This document shows positions 8,212 to 17,060 of a stretch of 64,000 bases of DNA, piece by piece. The stretch comes from Candidatus Treponema caballi (lineage in GTDB: Bacteria; Spirochaetota; Spirochaetia; Treponematales; Treponemataceae). The stretch's first letter is position 1. Every line of letters begins with the position of its first letter. The stretch is taken from positions 1-64,000 of the forward strand of contig JAGHRS010000017.1 in NCBI GenBank assembly GCA_018066285.1. The letters run 5' to 3'. The notes under the pieces were generated by a model that worked only from the letters and a program-made list of their open reading frames with translations, was not told the DNA's origin and searched no databases. The position numbers and the translations under genes are program-made.

Positions 8212-9615
8212 TTATTTAAGAAGACCGAAGAAGTCAATGTATCCTGCAACAAGAGCGAAGATGACGATAATAGGTGCTATCCATTTCAGGTAGAATACGA
8301 CCCACTTAACCTTCGGGAACTTCAGTCCTTCTCCGGTATCTGCTTCAGCAATGAAGTTGTCCCATCCCCATCCCTTCTTGTGTGTACAGAAAAGCAGGAA
8401 GATAAGTGAACCGATTGGCAGCAGGTTCTGGCTTACGATGAAGTCTTCAAAGCCCTGGATGTTACCCATTGCTGTTCCTGCAAATACATTGCTCCATACG
8501 CTGAAGCCCAGTGTACATGGGGTTGCAAGTACAAGCATTGCAAAGAAGTTGATGATTACTGACTTCCTGCGGCTCCAGTTGAACTTATCCATACCGAATG
8601 CAACGATGTTTTCAAATACTGCAATTACCGTTGAAAGGGCTGCAAAGCACATGAACAGGAAGAAGAAGCTTCCGACAATGCGTCCTGTGACTGGACCCAT
8701 TCCGTTGAAAACATTAGGCAGTGTTTCAAAGATAAGGCCAGGACCTGCATTCTGTGCAACGCCGTATGCTGTACAAGATGGGAAAATAATCAATCCAGCA
8801 AAGATTGCAACGAATGTGTCGAGTCCGATAACGCGAAGAGCTTCACCGTTCAGTGAGTGGTCTTTTTCAATGTAGGAACCGAAGATTTCCATTGAACCGA
8901 TACCCAGTGACAGAGTGAACAGCGACTGTCCCAGTGCGGCGTAGATGGTATCAAAAAGGCCGTGTTCTCCGTTTACCAGGTTCTTGAAATCAGGCTTGAG
9001 GTAGAAGATATATCCTTCTTTTGCTCCCGGAATGAATGCTACATAAATGGCAAGACTAATCATGATGACAAAAAGTGCACACATCATAACTTTTGTAATG
9101 CGTTCAACACCTTTCTGAAGACCAAGAATACAAGCACCGAAGCCAAGGACAATTGCTACAACCATCCAGATAGACATGCTTACTGCGTTGCCTGTTGTTG
9201 CACCGAAAGCAGCGCTTACCTGAGTTGAGTCCATTCCGGCGAATTTACCGCCGAGTGTCTCAAAGAAATATTTCAGGAACCAGCCTGTAACACCTGTGTA
9301 GAACATCATAAGCAGGTAGTTGCCGGCTACCGCAAATCCGCTGTACCAGTGCCACTTTGAACCCTGTGGTTCAAGCTGTCTGAAAGCACCAGCCATACTC
9401 TTTCTTGAAGCACGGCCGACTGCAAATTCGCAAACCATTACTGGAAGACCAAAAATGGCCAGAAAGATTAAGTAAATGACAACGAAAGCAGCACCGCCGT
9501 ATTTACCAGTGATGTAAGGAAACTTCCACACGTTTCCAAGGCCGATTGCACAGCCGGCTGAGAGCAGCAAAAATCCTAAACGGCTGCCCAGGGTTTCTCT
9601 TTTTTGTTCACCCAT
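8212..9615 (-). CDS. Sodium:neurotransmitter symporter (SNF) family transporter
   Basis: This 467-residue inner-membrane protein belongs to the LeuT/SNF family, which imports amino acids or related solutes with Na+. The N-terminal signature GLGNVWKFPY at residues ~22-31 marks TM1, which carries substrate and sodium ligands. About eleven or twelve hydrophobic helices can be picked out to the C-terminus, the usual size of the bacterial family. The start ATG has GGAG at good spacing. The gene has its own terminator and stands alone, divergent from the sensor gene at 9.8 kb. Substrate unknown; amino acids are most likely. Confidence 0.93.
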   Translation of the reverse strand: MGEQKRETLGSRLGFLLLSAGCAIGLGNVWKFPYITGKYGGAAFVVIYLIFLAIFGLPVMVCEFAVGRASRKSMAGAFRQLEPQGSKWHWYSGFAVAGNYLLMMFYTGVTGWFLKYFFETLGGKFAGMDSTQVSAAFGATTGNAVSMSIWMVVAIVLGFGACILGLQKGVERITKVMMCALFVIMISLAIYVAFIPGAKEGYIFYLKPDFKNLVNGEHGLFDTIYAALGQSLFTLSLGIGSMEIFGSYIEKDHSLNGEALRVIGLDTFVAIFAGLIIFPSCTAYGVAQNAGPGLIFETLPNVFNGMGPVTGRIVGSFFFLFMCFAALSTVIAVFENIVAFGMDKFNWSRRKSVIINFFAMLVLATPCTLGFSVWSNVFAGTAMGNIQGFEDFIVSQNLLPIGSLIFLLFCTHKKGWGWDNFIAEADTGEGLKFPKVKWVVFYLKWIAPIIVIFALVAGYIDFFGLLK

Positions 9616-9750
9616 TTTTATCTCCTATCAGCCCGCCGCGGTTTCTCTCCAGAAAATGACCGCGCTCCTCATGCAGGCTTTTCTGTTATTGTAAAACGAA
9701 ACATGTGTTTCTGTCCAGCGTTACGTTTTGTATGTTACCATGTAAATGAT

Positions 9751-9778
9751 TTACGTATTGGATTTGTACTGCTATAAT
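9751..9778 (+). promoter_or_regulatory. Promoter of the 7TM-like sensor operon
   Basis: TTACGT (9751-9756) and a consensus TATAAT (9773-9778) are separated by 16 bases. Because the -10 box overlaps the ATG at 9777, that ATG is unlikely to be the real start of the downstream gene. Confidence 0.5.
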
Positions 9779-9809
9779 GGATGAAACTGAGGAGTGTCTG
9801 GATACATTT

Positions 9810-11126
9810 ATGCGAAAACCTCTCAAAACAGTAGTTGCGAATTATTTCATCCTCTGCGGGGCTTGTTTACTTGGCTGCCTGTTTTTACTGCATTTCAGCA
9901 TGAGGTCAGCGGAACGTCTTTCCGATGAATCACTATTCTGGAATACTGGCTGGACTGTTACGGTTCACAATGAGCGATATGAAAACGTAGATATTTCAAC
10001 TTTCCTGTTTTCTGTTACAAATACAGGAGACCAGGTTATTATGGAAAACACTCTTCCAGAAACGGATGTAGAGAATCCAATTCTGCGCGTATATGAATGG
10101 TACAGTACCATAGATGTTTTTCTTGGTAAAAAGCAGGTTTATTCCTGGGGACATGATCTGTTTGATGCACATAAGAGTACCGGTTGCGGATGGCATTTCA
10201 TAGAAACTGGCGCGTATCCAGCCGGAACACCGGTGAAGATAGTTCTGACTGTAACAGAGCCACGTTCATTCAGTTCGCTTAAACCTGTTTACTTTGGCGA
10301 CGCATCCCGCAGCTATTCATCCTATTTCATAAGCAAGATGTTCATTCTTGCCTGTTCGCTGTTCTTTGTAATGCTTGGGCTTTGCGGTGCGATAATCAGT
10401 GTCGTTCTTGCTTTCCTGAAAAAGAACTGGCGTAATCTGCTTATCATTGCTTCCTGCTCATTCTGGCTTGGTGTTGTTGTCATGCACAATAATGGTTGCA
10501 TGGTTCTGCTAACTTCTAATTTCCCGCTTGTCACATGGATGGAACATTTTTCCATTTATTGTCTTGACCTGTCGCTTTTTGCCCTGTTGTATTTCAGCAT
10601 GACAACAGAACCATGGCAGAGACGTCTGGTTGGTGGTGGTACCATCCTTTTCGGTTTATATGTTGTAGTTGTACTTATTCTTCATGCGTTGAATGTCTGT
10701 CATCTGCCAGCGACCCGTTTGATTATGTATCTTCTCATTGGAATTCAGGTGGCTATTGCTCTTATTGTCGTTATCAGTAATTTTATAAAGACAAGTTCTT
10801 CTCTTGTTGTTCCATCATTGGGTTTACTTTCAATGGTTTTTGCTGTTGTGGTTGATATTGCCCGTTATGCCATCGTGAAGTATACGGCATTTCAGTCAGA
10901 GTACACAAAAGGAACACTGCTGGCTTTCGGAGCGCTGATTTTTCTTATCAGTATGGGGGTAAACTACATTTCTGAAGTTCATGTTTATGCTGAAATGAAA
11001 GCAGATGATGACATGAAGGCCCGTCTTGATTCCATGACAGCTGCGTTTGATGCAGCGGTTAAGATTGCAGCACCAAAAGAAGCTATGCTTTTGGAGGACT
11101 TTGAAGAGTCGAAAGAAAGAACCTGA
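9810..11126 (+). CDS. 7TM-like membrane sensor without a recognisable output domain
   Basis: The protein (about 438 residues) has an N-terminal membrane helix (ANYFILCGACLLGCLFLLHF), an extracytoplasmic domain of ~150 residues with beta-like strands, then about seven closely spaced hydrophobic helices (~170-390). This is the layout of 7TM receptors with diverse extracellular domains, which normally end in a kinase or GGDEF domain. Here the C-terminus is only ~40 residues with a short helical stretch, so it must act through a partner. I use the ATG at 9810 because a TATAAT box overlaps the ATG at 9777; the GAGGAG at 9789-9794 is somewhat far from it. It is followed after 44 bases by plsC and then by a c-di-GMP protein, its likely partner. 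Confidence 0.7.
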   Translation: MRKPLKTVVANYFILCGACLLGCLFLLHFSMRSAERLSDESLFWNTGWTVTVHNERYENVDISTFLFSVTNTGDQVIMENTLPETDVENPILRVYEWYSTIDVFLGKKQVYSWGHDLFDAHKSTGCGWHFIETGAYPAGTPVKIVLTVTEPRSFSSLKPVYFGDASRSYSSYFISKMFILACSLFFVMLGLCGAIISVVLAFLKKNWRNLLIIASCSFWLGVVVMHNNGCMVLLTSNFPLVTWMEHFSIYCLDLSLFALLYFSMTTEPWQRRLVGGGTILFGLYVVVVLILHALNVCHLPATRLIMYLLIGIQVAIALIVVISNFIKTSSSLVVPSLGLLSMVFAVVVDIARYAIVKYTAFQSEYTKGTLLAFGALIFLISMGVNYISEVHVYAEMKADDDMKARLDSMTAAFDAAVKIAAPKEAMLLEDFEESKERT

Positions 11127-11170
11127 CAAATACAGTCAGTGATACATAAATAGAGTGAGGAAAGTAAAAA

Positions 11171-11911
11171 ATGACATTTTTAGGAGCTCTGATCAGGACG
11201 GCAAATTACCTGCTCAGCAAACAGAAGTATAAAAGACAGTGTCTCAGATTGCAGAAAAATGGGCAGATAGAAGAGAGAAATGCTCTTGTCAATGTGCATG
11301 TCCCAGACTGGGCCAGATATATGGTTAATCTCATGGGATGCAAAAAATCAGAAGTGACTGTCATTGGCCAGGAGAATATTCCTCAGGATACGGCAGTGGT
11401 TTTCATCGGAAATCATCAGAGTTATCTTGATATTCCGGTTATGCTTGGCTATTCAGGCAAGAACCTTGCTTTTATAGCAAAGGCTGAAATCCTGAAGGTG
11501 CCTGTTCTTTCTGCCTGGATGAAACTTATGGAATGCGTCTTTATGGTACGCGAAAGTCCGCGGCAATCAGTTCAGGCAATGAATACCGCCGTTGAGAATG
11601 TAAAGAAAGGCTATTCCATGATGATTTTCCCGGAAGGCCACAGAAGCCGTTCCGATGAGATAAAGGCATTCCATCCGGGCAGTTTCAAGCTTGCCTTCCG
11701 CTCTGAAGTGCCGATTATTCCTGTCACCATAGACGGTACCTGGCATCTGTTCGAAGAGAAAAAGCGTCCTCAGGCAGCTCCCATAACGCTGACATTCCAT
11801 GAGCCGATTCCGACTGCCGGATTGACACGTGAACAACAGGCTGCAATTCCTGAAAAAGTATTTGAAATCATTAAAGCAGACCTTCCTCTGTACAAGAACG
11901 GGGGACAATAA
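11171..11911 (+). CDS. plsC: 1-acyl-sn-glycerol-3-phosphate acyltransferase
   Basis: The enzyme acylates lysophosphatidic acid to phosphatidic acid at the inner membrane. The catalytic H-x4-D motif is in NHQSYLDIP and the phosphate-binding motif in FPEGHRSRS, spaced as in the PlsC family; length 246 is normal. A GAGGAAAG-type ribosome site precedes the ATG. It lies between the sensor and the c-di-GMP protein, only 3 bases from the latter, so membrane lipid synthesis and signalling are cotranscribed here. Confidence 0.9.
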   Translation: MTFLGALIRTANYLLSKQKYKRQCLRLQKNGQIEERNALVNVHVPDWARYMVNLMGCKKSEVTVIGQENIPQDTAVVFIGNHQSYLDIPVMLGYSGKNLAFIAKAEILKVPVLSAWMKLMECVFMVRESPRQSVQAMNTAVENVKKGYSMMIFPEGHRSRSDEIKAFHPGSFKLAFRSEVPIIPVTIDGTWHLFEEKKRPQAAPITLTFHEPIPTAGLTREQQAAIPEKVFEIIKADLPLYKNGGQ

Positions 11912-11914
11912 ATC

Positions 11915-14194
11915 GTGAAGGTAAACAGGATAACCAGACGCAGAGTAATTGTCATTCTTTTTCTGTTCCTTCTGCTGCTTGTAGTGGGCGCAGCTGGAAT
12001 AGGCGGTTATCTTGTTCACACAATTGAAACAAATCTCTCAATCGAAACAGAAAAATATATCCGCATAGTAAACAAGAAGACTTCCTCCCTTGTTCAGGAC
12101 CGGATGGAAACAGCATTAAAAAACCTTGTTTCTGTTGCAGATATGATGGAATACGAAAACATCGAGGTTGATGACGCTTTTTTTGATTATCTTGAAACTG
12201 AAAGGCGCAAATTCGGTTTTGTCCGTATGTCTGTTGCTGAACTTGATGGCAACTACAGAACGACAGACCATCTTTCCATGAATGTATCTGAACGCCAGTA
12301 TTTCCAGCAGGCGATGAAAGGTTTCCCGGCTATTTCAGAAGTTCTTGTTTCGGGTGTCAGCGGTCAGAACGCCATCATTTTTGCTGTTCCTGTGTATAAA
12401 CAGGGCGTTCTTTCGTATGTCCTCACGGGAACCCACGAATTCCGCACGCTGCAGGACTTCTTCTCCCGCGGAACGTTTGAGGAAACGGGCGAAACATATA
12501 TTCTGGATAAGAAGGGCAACATAGTATTAAGCTCGGTTGATTCAGAAGTGCGCATCAGCAAGGGTAACATTCTTGAATTGATAGCATCTGACTTTCCTGA
12601 AATAGACGGGAAGTTCTGCGAGCAGGCAAAGCAGATCCTTAAAAACGGTTCTGAAGGCTCTGTGGTTATCAGTGTCAGGGGAGACCCGTTCTACATAGGT
12701 TATTGCCCGCTCAGCATAAACGACTGGTATCTTGCAACTGTGTATTCGGGTGAAATATCTTCAGGAAATGCGCATATCTCAAAACTGCTGCTGTTTGGAA
12801 GTCTTTCACTTATTGCACTCATGATTATTATTGTTGCAATAACGCTTATCCTTCAGGTTAAAAATCAGAAGATTCTGCTGTCTCTTGCCTATGATGATCC
12901 TGTAACTGGTGGTGGAAATGAAGTCTGGTTTTCAGACAGATTCAAGGAGCAGATTCATCGTTCTCAGGAAGGAAGTTACGCTTTACTCACCATCAACATT
13001 GACAGATTCAAGGTTTTCAATGATGAGTTTGGTCATGACGAGGGTGACAGACTTCTGAAGGCTGTGTACACAGAGCTTTCTTCCATGTTGTTGAAAGATG
13101 AATATGCATCCCGTACCATATTTGATTTGTTCTGCGTGCTTATCCGTTATACATCTGAGAAAGACCTTGAAAACAGACTTATTGATTTTGTGTACCGCAT
13201 TAACAGTCTTGATGAGATGACAGAACGGAAATACTTCCTTTCTTTCCGGATTGGCGGATATCACATATACGATAATACTACAGCGTATCACGTTGCACTG
13301 GATCGCGCGCTGCTTGCTTCAAACAAAGGGCATATGTTCTGTAACGGGCTTCTGAAACTTGGCTTTTTCAGTGATGCAAGCCGTCGGATTCTGCTTGAAG
13401 AGAAGAATCTTGAAAACTGTATGGAGCAGGCTCTTAAAGATGGCGAGTTCGAAGTCTACTATCAGCCTAAGTATTCGCTTTCCGATGATACAGTTGCAGG
13501 TGCTGAAGCGCTTATCCGCTGGAATTCAAGTGTCTATGGCTTTTTACCGCCTGACAGGTTCATTCCGCTTTTTGAACGGAATGGGTTTATCCGCCGGATT
13601 GATATTTTCGTGTTTGAGCAGGTGTGCCGCCAGTTCAGGAAATGGCAGGATGAAGGCCGGTCTCCGATTCCAATTTCAATTAATCTGTCCAGAACATACA
13701 TAGACGATGTGTCTTTCTTCGATATCTATTCTGATCTTGTCATGAAGTATGATGTGGATCCGTCATTTATTGAGCTTGAGCTGACAGAAACAGTTGCTTT
13801 TGACAATATGGATAAACTTACGTCGCTTATTGAAGATATCCATCGTATTGGGTTCAGCATATCACTTGATGACTTTGGTTCCGGCTATTCTTCCCTGAAT
13901 ACACTTAAGAACCTTAAAGTAGATACTGTCAAACTTGATAAAGCTTTCTTCGATATTAACGGAAATGATACTTTGGACAGCAAGATTAAGGCAGATAGAA
14001 TTGTTTCTTCTGTTCTTGATCTTGCCTCAGATCTTGCAATAAAAACAGTTGCAGAAGGCGTTGAGCATAAAAAACAGCTGGAATTCCTTAAAGGAACCAG
14101 CTGTGATATGGTTCAGGGATATATCTATTCCAAGCCGCTGAAACTTGCAGAGTTTGATGCACTCCTTAAGGTTCAGGCAGCTAAAAAAGAATAG
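11915..14194 (+). CDS. Cache-GGDEF-EAL protein, probable c-di-GMP phosphodiesterase
   Basis: A membrane helix (residues ~9-32), a periplasmic Cache-like sensor (~35-285) and a second helix (~290-315) lead to a GGDEF domain (~330-475) and an EAL domain (~500-755). The GGDEF signature is degenerate: RTIFDLF stands where R-x-GGDEF is expected, so cyclase activity is unlikely. The EAL domain keeps AEALIRW, ELTETV, the DDFGSGYSS loop and VAEGVE, so it should hydrolyse c-di-GMP. It starts with GTG at 11915, 3 bases after plsC, with GGGGG as ribosome site. The third domain likely acts as a regulatory or GTP-sensing module. Confidence 0.92.
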   Translation: MKVNRITRRRVIVILFLFLLLLVVGAAGIGGYLVHTIETNLSIETEKYIRIVNKKTSSLVQDRMETALKNLVSVADMMEYENIEVDDAFFDYLETERRKFGFVRMSVAELDGNYRTTDHLSMNVSERQYFQQAMKGFPAISEVLVSGVSGQNAIIFAVPVYKQGVLSYVLTGTHEFRTLQDFFSRGTFEETGETYILDKKGNIVLSSVDSEVRISKGNILELIASDFPEIDGKFCEQAKQILKNGSEGSVVISVRGDPFYIGYCPLSINDWYLATVYSGEISSGNAHISKLLLFGSLSLIALMIIIVAITLILQVKNQKILLSLAYDDPVTGGGNEVWFSDRFKEQIHRSQEGSYALLTINIDRFKVFNDEFGHDEGDRLLKAVYTELSSMLLKDEYASRTIFDLFCVLIRYTSEKDLENRLIDFVYRINSLDEMTERKYFLSFRIGGYHIYDNTTAYHVALDRALLASNKGHMFCNGLLKLGFFSDASRRILLEEKNLENCMEQALKDGEFEVYYQPKYSLSDDTVAGAEALIRWNSSVYGFLPPDRFIPLFERNGFIRRIDIFVFEQVCRQFRKWQDEGRSPIPISINLSRTYIDDVSFFDIYSDLVMKYDVDPSFIELELTETVAFDNMDKLTSLIEDIHRIGFSISLDDFGSGYSSLNTLKNLKVDTVKLDKAFFDINGNDTLDSKIKADRIVSSVLDLASDLAIKTVAEGVEHKKQLEFLKGTSCDMVQGYIYSKPLKLAEFDALLKVQAAKKE

Positions 14195-14205
14195 ATTTGC
14201 TTTTC

Positions 14206-15528
14206 TTACAGTTCGCCTGATTCAGCAGCACCAGGAAGTCCTATGTCCTTTCTGTAGAACATGTCCTTGAAGGAAACTGCTTCCATCGCCTTGTAAGAAG
14301 CCTTCCACGCTTCGTCGAACGTAGCGCCGAAAGCAGACACGGCGAGAACGCGGCCGCCTGAGGTGACCATGCCCTTTCCGCTTTCGTCAGCGACTGCACC
14401 TGCAACGAACACTTTTGCGCCCGCCGCCTCAATTGCCTTTTCATCAAGTGTAATCGGCATGCCTTTCTTGTATGCTCCCGGGTATCCGCCTGAAACGACG
14501 ACCGGTGCGCACACAAAGCCCTTCTTCCAGCGGATGTCAAAGTCGCAGAGTGTGCCTTCTGTAATTGCCTTGCAGAGAGATGCGAAGTCGAAGTCCATGA
14601 GCGGCAGGACTGCCTGCGTTTCAGGATCGCCCAGACGCACGTTGTATTCAAGCAGCTTAGGGCCGCTTTCTGTCAGCATGATTCCAAAGAAGATGAAACC
14701 GCGGTAGTCCATTTCTTCAGCAATAAGGCCGTCCAGTGTCGGTTTCAGGATTCTGTCGTGGAACTGGACGAGCTGGTCCGCGGTTACGTCGGCTACCGGG
14801 CTGATTGCGCCCATTCCGCCGGTGTTCGGGCCTTTTGCGCCGTCCATGAGACGCTTGTGGTCACGCGCTGTCTGGAACGGGATGATGCGGGCCTTTCCGC
14901 TTTTTGCCAGTTCCGGAGTAACGGAAACGGCTGCGAGAATGGAAATCTCGACGCCCTGCAGATACTCTTCAATGACGACGCTTGCTCCGGCTGCACCGAG
15001 GGTTCCGTCGCACATGAAGTCATCAATTGCCTTAAGGGCGTCTTCTTTAGTTGCGGCAACTACGACGCCCTTGCCTGCTGCAAGACCGTCTGCCTTGATA
15101 ACGATTGGAGCGCCTTTCTTTTCGACATAGGCGCGGGCAGCTGCTGCGTCAGTGAATGTTTCGCTTTCTGCGCATGCAACGCCATATTTACTCATGAACT
15201 GCTTTGCGAAGTCCTTGCTTGCTTCAAGATGGGCACCTTTAGCGCAGGGACCGACTGTCGGAAATCCTGCTGCCCAGAGCTTGTCAGCAACGCCTGCTGC
15301 AAGCGGGTCTTCAGGGCCGACGACGACCAGGTCTGGTTTTTCAGCGACGGCGGTGGCAACAAAGCCGTCAATGCCGGCTGCTGCAGGTTTTACATTCCTG
15401 CATTTGTTCTCGAACTGGGTACCGCCGTTTCCGGGGACGCAGACTACTTCATTTACAAGGGAACTTTGGGCAAGACGCCAGCTGATGGCGTGTTCACGGC
15501 CGCCTGAGCCAATCACGAGTACTTTCAT
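14206..15528 (-). CDS. purD: Phosphoribosylamine-glycine ligase (GAR synthetase)
   Basis: This ATP-grasp enzyme makes GAR, the second step of purine synthesis. The family start VLVIGSGGREHAI, the ATP-grasp segments KADGLAAGKGV and EEYLQGVEIS, and RDHKRLMDGAKGPNTGGMGA are all present; 440 residues is normal. The ATG at 15528 lies 6 bases after TATTAT, so the message may be leaderless. It stands alone, convergent with the EAL gene and away from purL (41.6 kb), so purine genes are dispersed in this genome. Confidence 0.96.
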   Translation of the reverse strand: MKVLVIGSGGREHAISWRLAQSSLVNEVVCVPGNGGTQFENKCRNVKPAAAGIDGFVATAVAEKPDLVVVGPEDPLAAGVADKLWAAGFPTVGPCAKGAHLEASKDFAKQFMSKYGVACAESETFTDAAAARAYVEKKGAPIVIKADGLAAGKGVVVAATKEDALKAIDDFMCDGTLGAAGASVVIEEYLQGVEISILAAVSVTPELAKSGKARIIPFQTARDHKRLMDGAKGPNTGGMGAISPVADVTADQLVQFHDRILKPTLDGLIAEEMDYRGFIFFGIMLTESGPKLLEYNVRLGDPETQAVLPLMDFDFASLCKAITEGTLCDFDIRWKKGFVCAPVVVSGGYPGAYKKGMPITLDEKAIEAAGAKVFVAGAVADESGKGMVTSGGRVLAVSAFGATFDEAWKASYKAMEAVSFKDMFYRKDIGLPGAAESGEL

Positions 15529-15534
15529 ACAGAC

Positions 15535-15563
15535 ATAATACTGAATTATTCAGGACAGCACAA
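15535..15563 (-). promoter_or_regulatory. purD promoter, leaderless layout
   Basis: Minus strand: TTGTGC, 17 bases, TATTAT, then 6 bases to the ATG at 15528. Confidence 0.45.
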
Positions 15564-15590
15564 GGAAGAACCGGGGTCTTTATAACAGGA

Positions 15591-16466
15591 TTAGAGCTGC
15601 TTGATCAGTTGTAGGGTTTCCTCGAGAGGGAGTTCAATTTCATCAGCTATCTGTTCAGGCGGCAGTTTCTTTGACAGCTTTTTACTGATTAACTGAAGCA
15701 GTAAGTCTGTTGTGGCTTCACGAGCTGCTTCTTCGGCGGCTTCCTGTCGCTGAACAGCTATATCCATGTCATAGTCATATTCTGCAAGGAACATATTCCG
15801 AACCTCCGTTGCTTTTCGTGATAAGAAATCTGCAAGAATGCCGCGTTTGATGGACTCATTAATTGCCTTTTCAAAGCAGTCGGGCATGCCTGCCATTCTA
15901 CAATTGTGAATTATTTCCATGAACTCACAATACTGCTTAAGGATAACACAGTTCTTAAGCAGCGGCAACTCAATTTCTGACTGGACATTCTTTACTTGAA
16001 CAACCAGTTCGCAAGGAATTTTCTTGCTGTCCGGCTGTTCCAGAAATGAGTCAGAAAGACGCAGTATTTTTTCTTCCGGATACATCTCTTTTCCAGTATA
16101 GAGTACAAAGAATTCAGGCGTCGGAATTTTATACAGGGCACGTTTGTATCTTACTTCTGAAGGAACTATGCCGTACAGAATGTGCGTGAAATATTCCAGG
16201 AACCGTAGAGGCATGTTTTCATTTATAGTTGACTGGTGTTCTACTAAAACGACGAGTTTTCTGTTAATGAGCATGCTCACATCATTGTTGAATGTGTGAT
16301 ACATGCTCTGCGGAATTGTCTTTCGTTCCATAACGGTTTCCTCATACTTCAGATTGCTGGAAGTCAGCGCATTGTAAAGCGAAAGGAAATTCCGCTTGCC
16401 ATCAACCTCATCATCGCCAAAAAGGTCCGCAAAAATAGAGGCTTTATACTGTCTGTTTTCTGTCAT
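15591..16466 (-). CDS. Rpn/PD-(D/E)XK family putative nuclease
   Basis: This 291-residue protein resembles the recombination-promoting nuclease (Rpn, transposase_31-like) family, which is abundant and often multicopy in gut spirochaetes. The N-terminal part has KASIFADLFGD, the core has DVSMLINRKLVVLVEHQST (the D and E-x-Q positions of a PD-(D/E)XK variant) and then MPLRFLEYFTHIL. The C-terminal ~60 residues are rich in Glu/Ala/Arg and probably helical. AGGAG precedes the ATG. These genes are thought to promote RecA-independent DNA exchange; the role here is inferred from the family only. There are no inverted repeats of an insertion sequence around it. Confidence 0.8.
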   Translation of the reverse strand: MTENRQYKASIFADLFGDDEVDGKRNFLSLYNALTSSNLKYEETVMERKTIPQSMYHTFNNDVSMLINRKLVVLVEHQSTINENMPLRFLEYFTHILYGIVPSEVRYKRALYKIPTPEFFVLYTGKEMYPEEKILRLSDSFLEQPDSKKIPCELVVQVKNVQSEIELPLLKNCVILKQYCEFMEIIHNCRMAGMPDCFEKAINESIKRGILADFLSRKATEVRNMFLAEYDYDMDIAVQRQEAAEEAAREATTDLLLQLISKKLSKKLPPEQIADEIELPLEETLQLIKQL

Positions 16467-16566
16467 TACTACTCCTGCCGGATATAAAAATTCGACATAA
16501 GTAATTATTACCGTCGGAAGCGGAATTCTGCGGAAAATTGAGAAAAAGAATGTAATATTCAGAAAT

Positions 16567-16905
16567 TTAATATCGCTTTTTAAGGGTGTTCATTAAAACG
16601 TTGAGGCATTCCTGATCAAGAGTGTCCAAAGAATCAAAAGCAGTAGCCAAATCTAATGCATTTCTTGACATGTTATTGTTAGGGATTTCGATAACTTTTG
16701 AATTTACTGGACCATTCACCAGATATTCGACTGTTACATTAAGAGCTCTGGCAATTTTGACACCAGCTTCAACATTAGGTAGTGAATTGTGTCCGGTAAG
16801 GTAGTTACATAATGTGTTTTTATTGATGCCTGTTCGTGCAGCAAGTTCCTTAATCTGAACATCCTGATACTTCATTTCGGCCTTCAAGTTTTCCTTAAAC
16901 CCCAT
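16567..16905 (-). CDS. XRE-family transcriptional regulator
   Basis: The 112-residue protein has a Cro/C1-type helix-turn-helix in its N-terminal half (VQIKELAARTGINKNTLCNYLTGHNSLPNVEAGVKIARAL) and a short C-terminal helix. It is divergent from the membrane protein gene at 17061, and the shared 155-base region holds a consensus promoter and two AAAAGTAAT copies, so it may repress that operon. Its ATG at 16905 lies 6 bases after TATCAT, a leaderless arrangement. The region to 20 kb is clearly more AT-rich than the flanking purD and pyr genes, suggesting acquisition. Confidence 0.85.
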   Translation of the reverse strand: MGFKENLKAEMKYQDVQIKELAARTGINKNTLCNYLTGHNSLPNVEAGVKIARALNVTVEYLVNGPVNSKVIEIPNNNMSRNALDLATAFDSLDTLDQECLNVLMNTLKKRY

Positions 16906-16911
16906 ATAACA

Positions 16912-16917
16912 ATGATA
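16912..16917 (-). promoter_or_regulatory. -10 box of the XRE gene, leaderless layout
   Basis: Minus strand TATCAT is followed by 6 bases and the ATG at 16905. I see no good -35 box. Confidence 0.35.
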
Positions 16918-16938
16918 CTTAAAATTAATGGCATTTCT

Positions 16939-16966
16939 TTGACAATAATTAAAAGTAATGTATAAT
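16939..16966 (+). promoter_or_regulatory. Consensus promoter of the AT-rich operon with operator-like repeats
   Basis: TTGACA (16939-16944), a 16-base spacer and TATAAT (16961-16966) match the housekeeping consensus at all twelve positions. AAAAGTAAT occurs in the spacer (16951-16959) and again at 17002-17010, 51 bases away, about five helical turns. The divergent XRE regulator is the natural candidate to bind there. Confidence 0.7.
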
Positions 16967-17060
16967 TATTCTGAATAATTACAATTAATTACGCGGGTGC
17001 TAAAAGTAATTATGATGAATGTGCGTATGTGGTAAAGGAACAAGGACGGAAAAGAGTAAA

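Noticed and set aside
9777-9809. ATG at 9777 as start of the 7TM-like gene
   Set aside because: It overlaps a consensus TATAAT box, so it would be upstream of or at the transcription start.
15591-16466. Insertion sequence around the Rpn-like gene
   Set aside because: No terminal inverted repeats or target duplication could be found.
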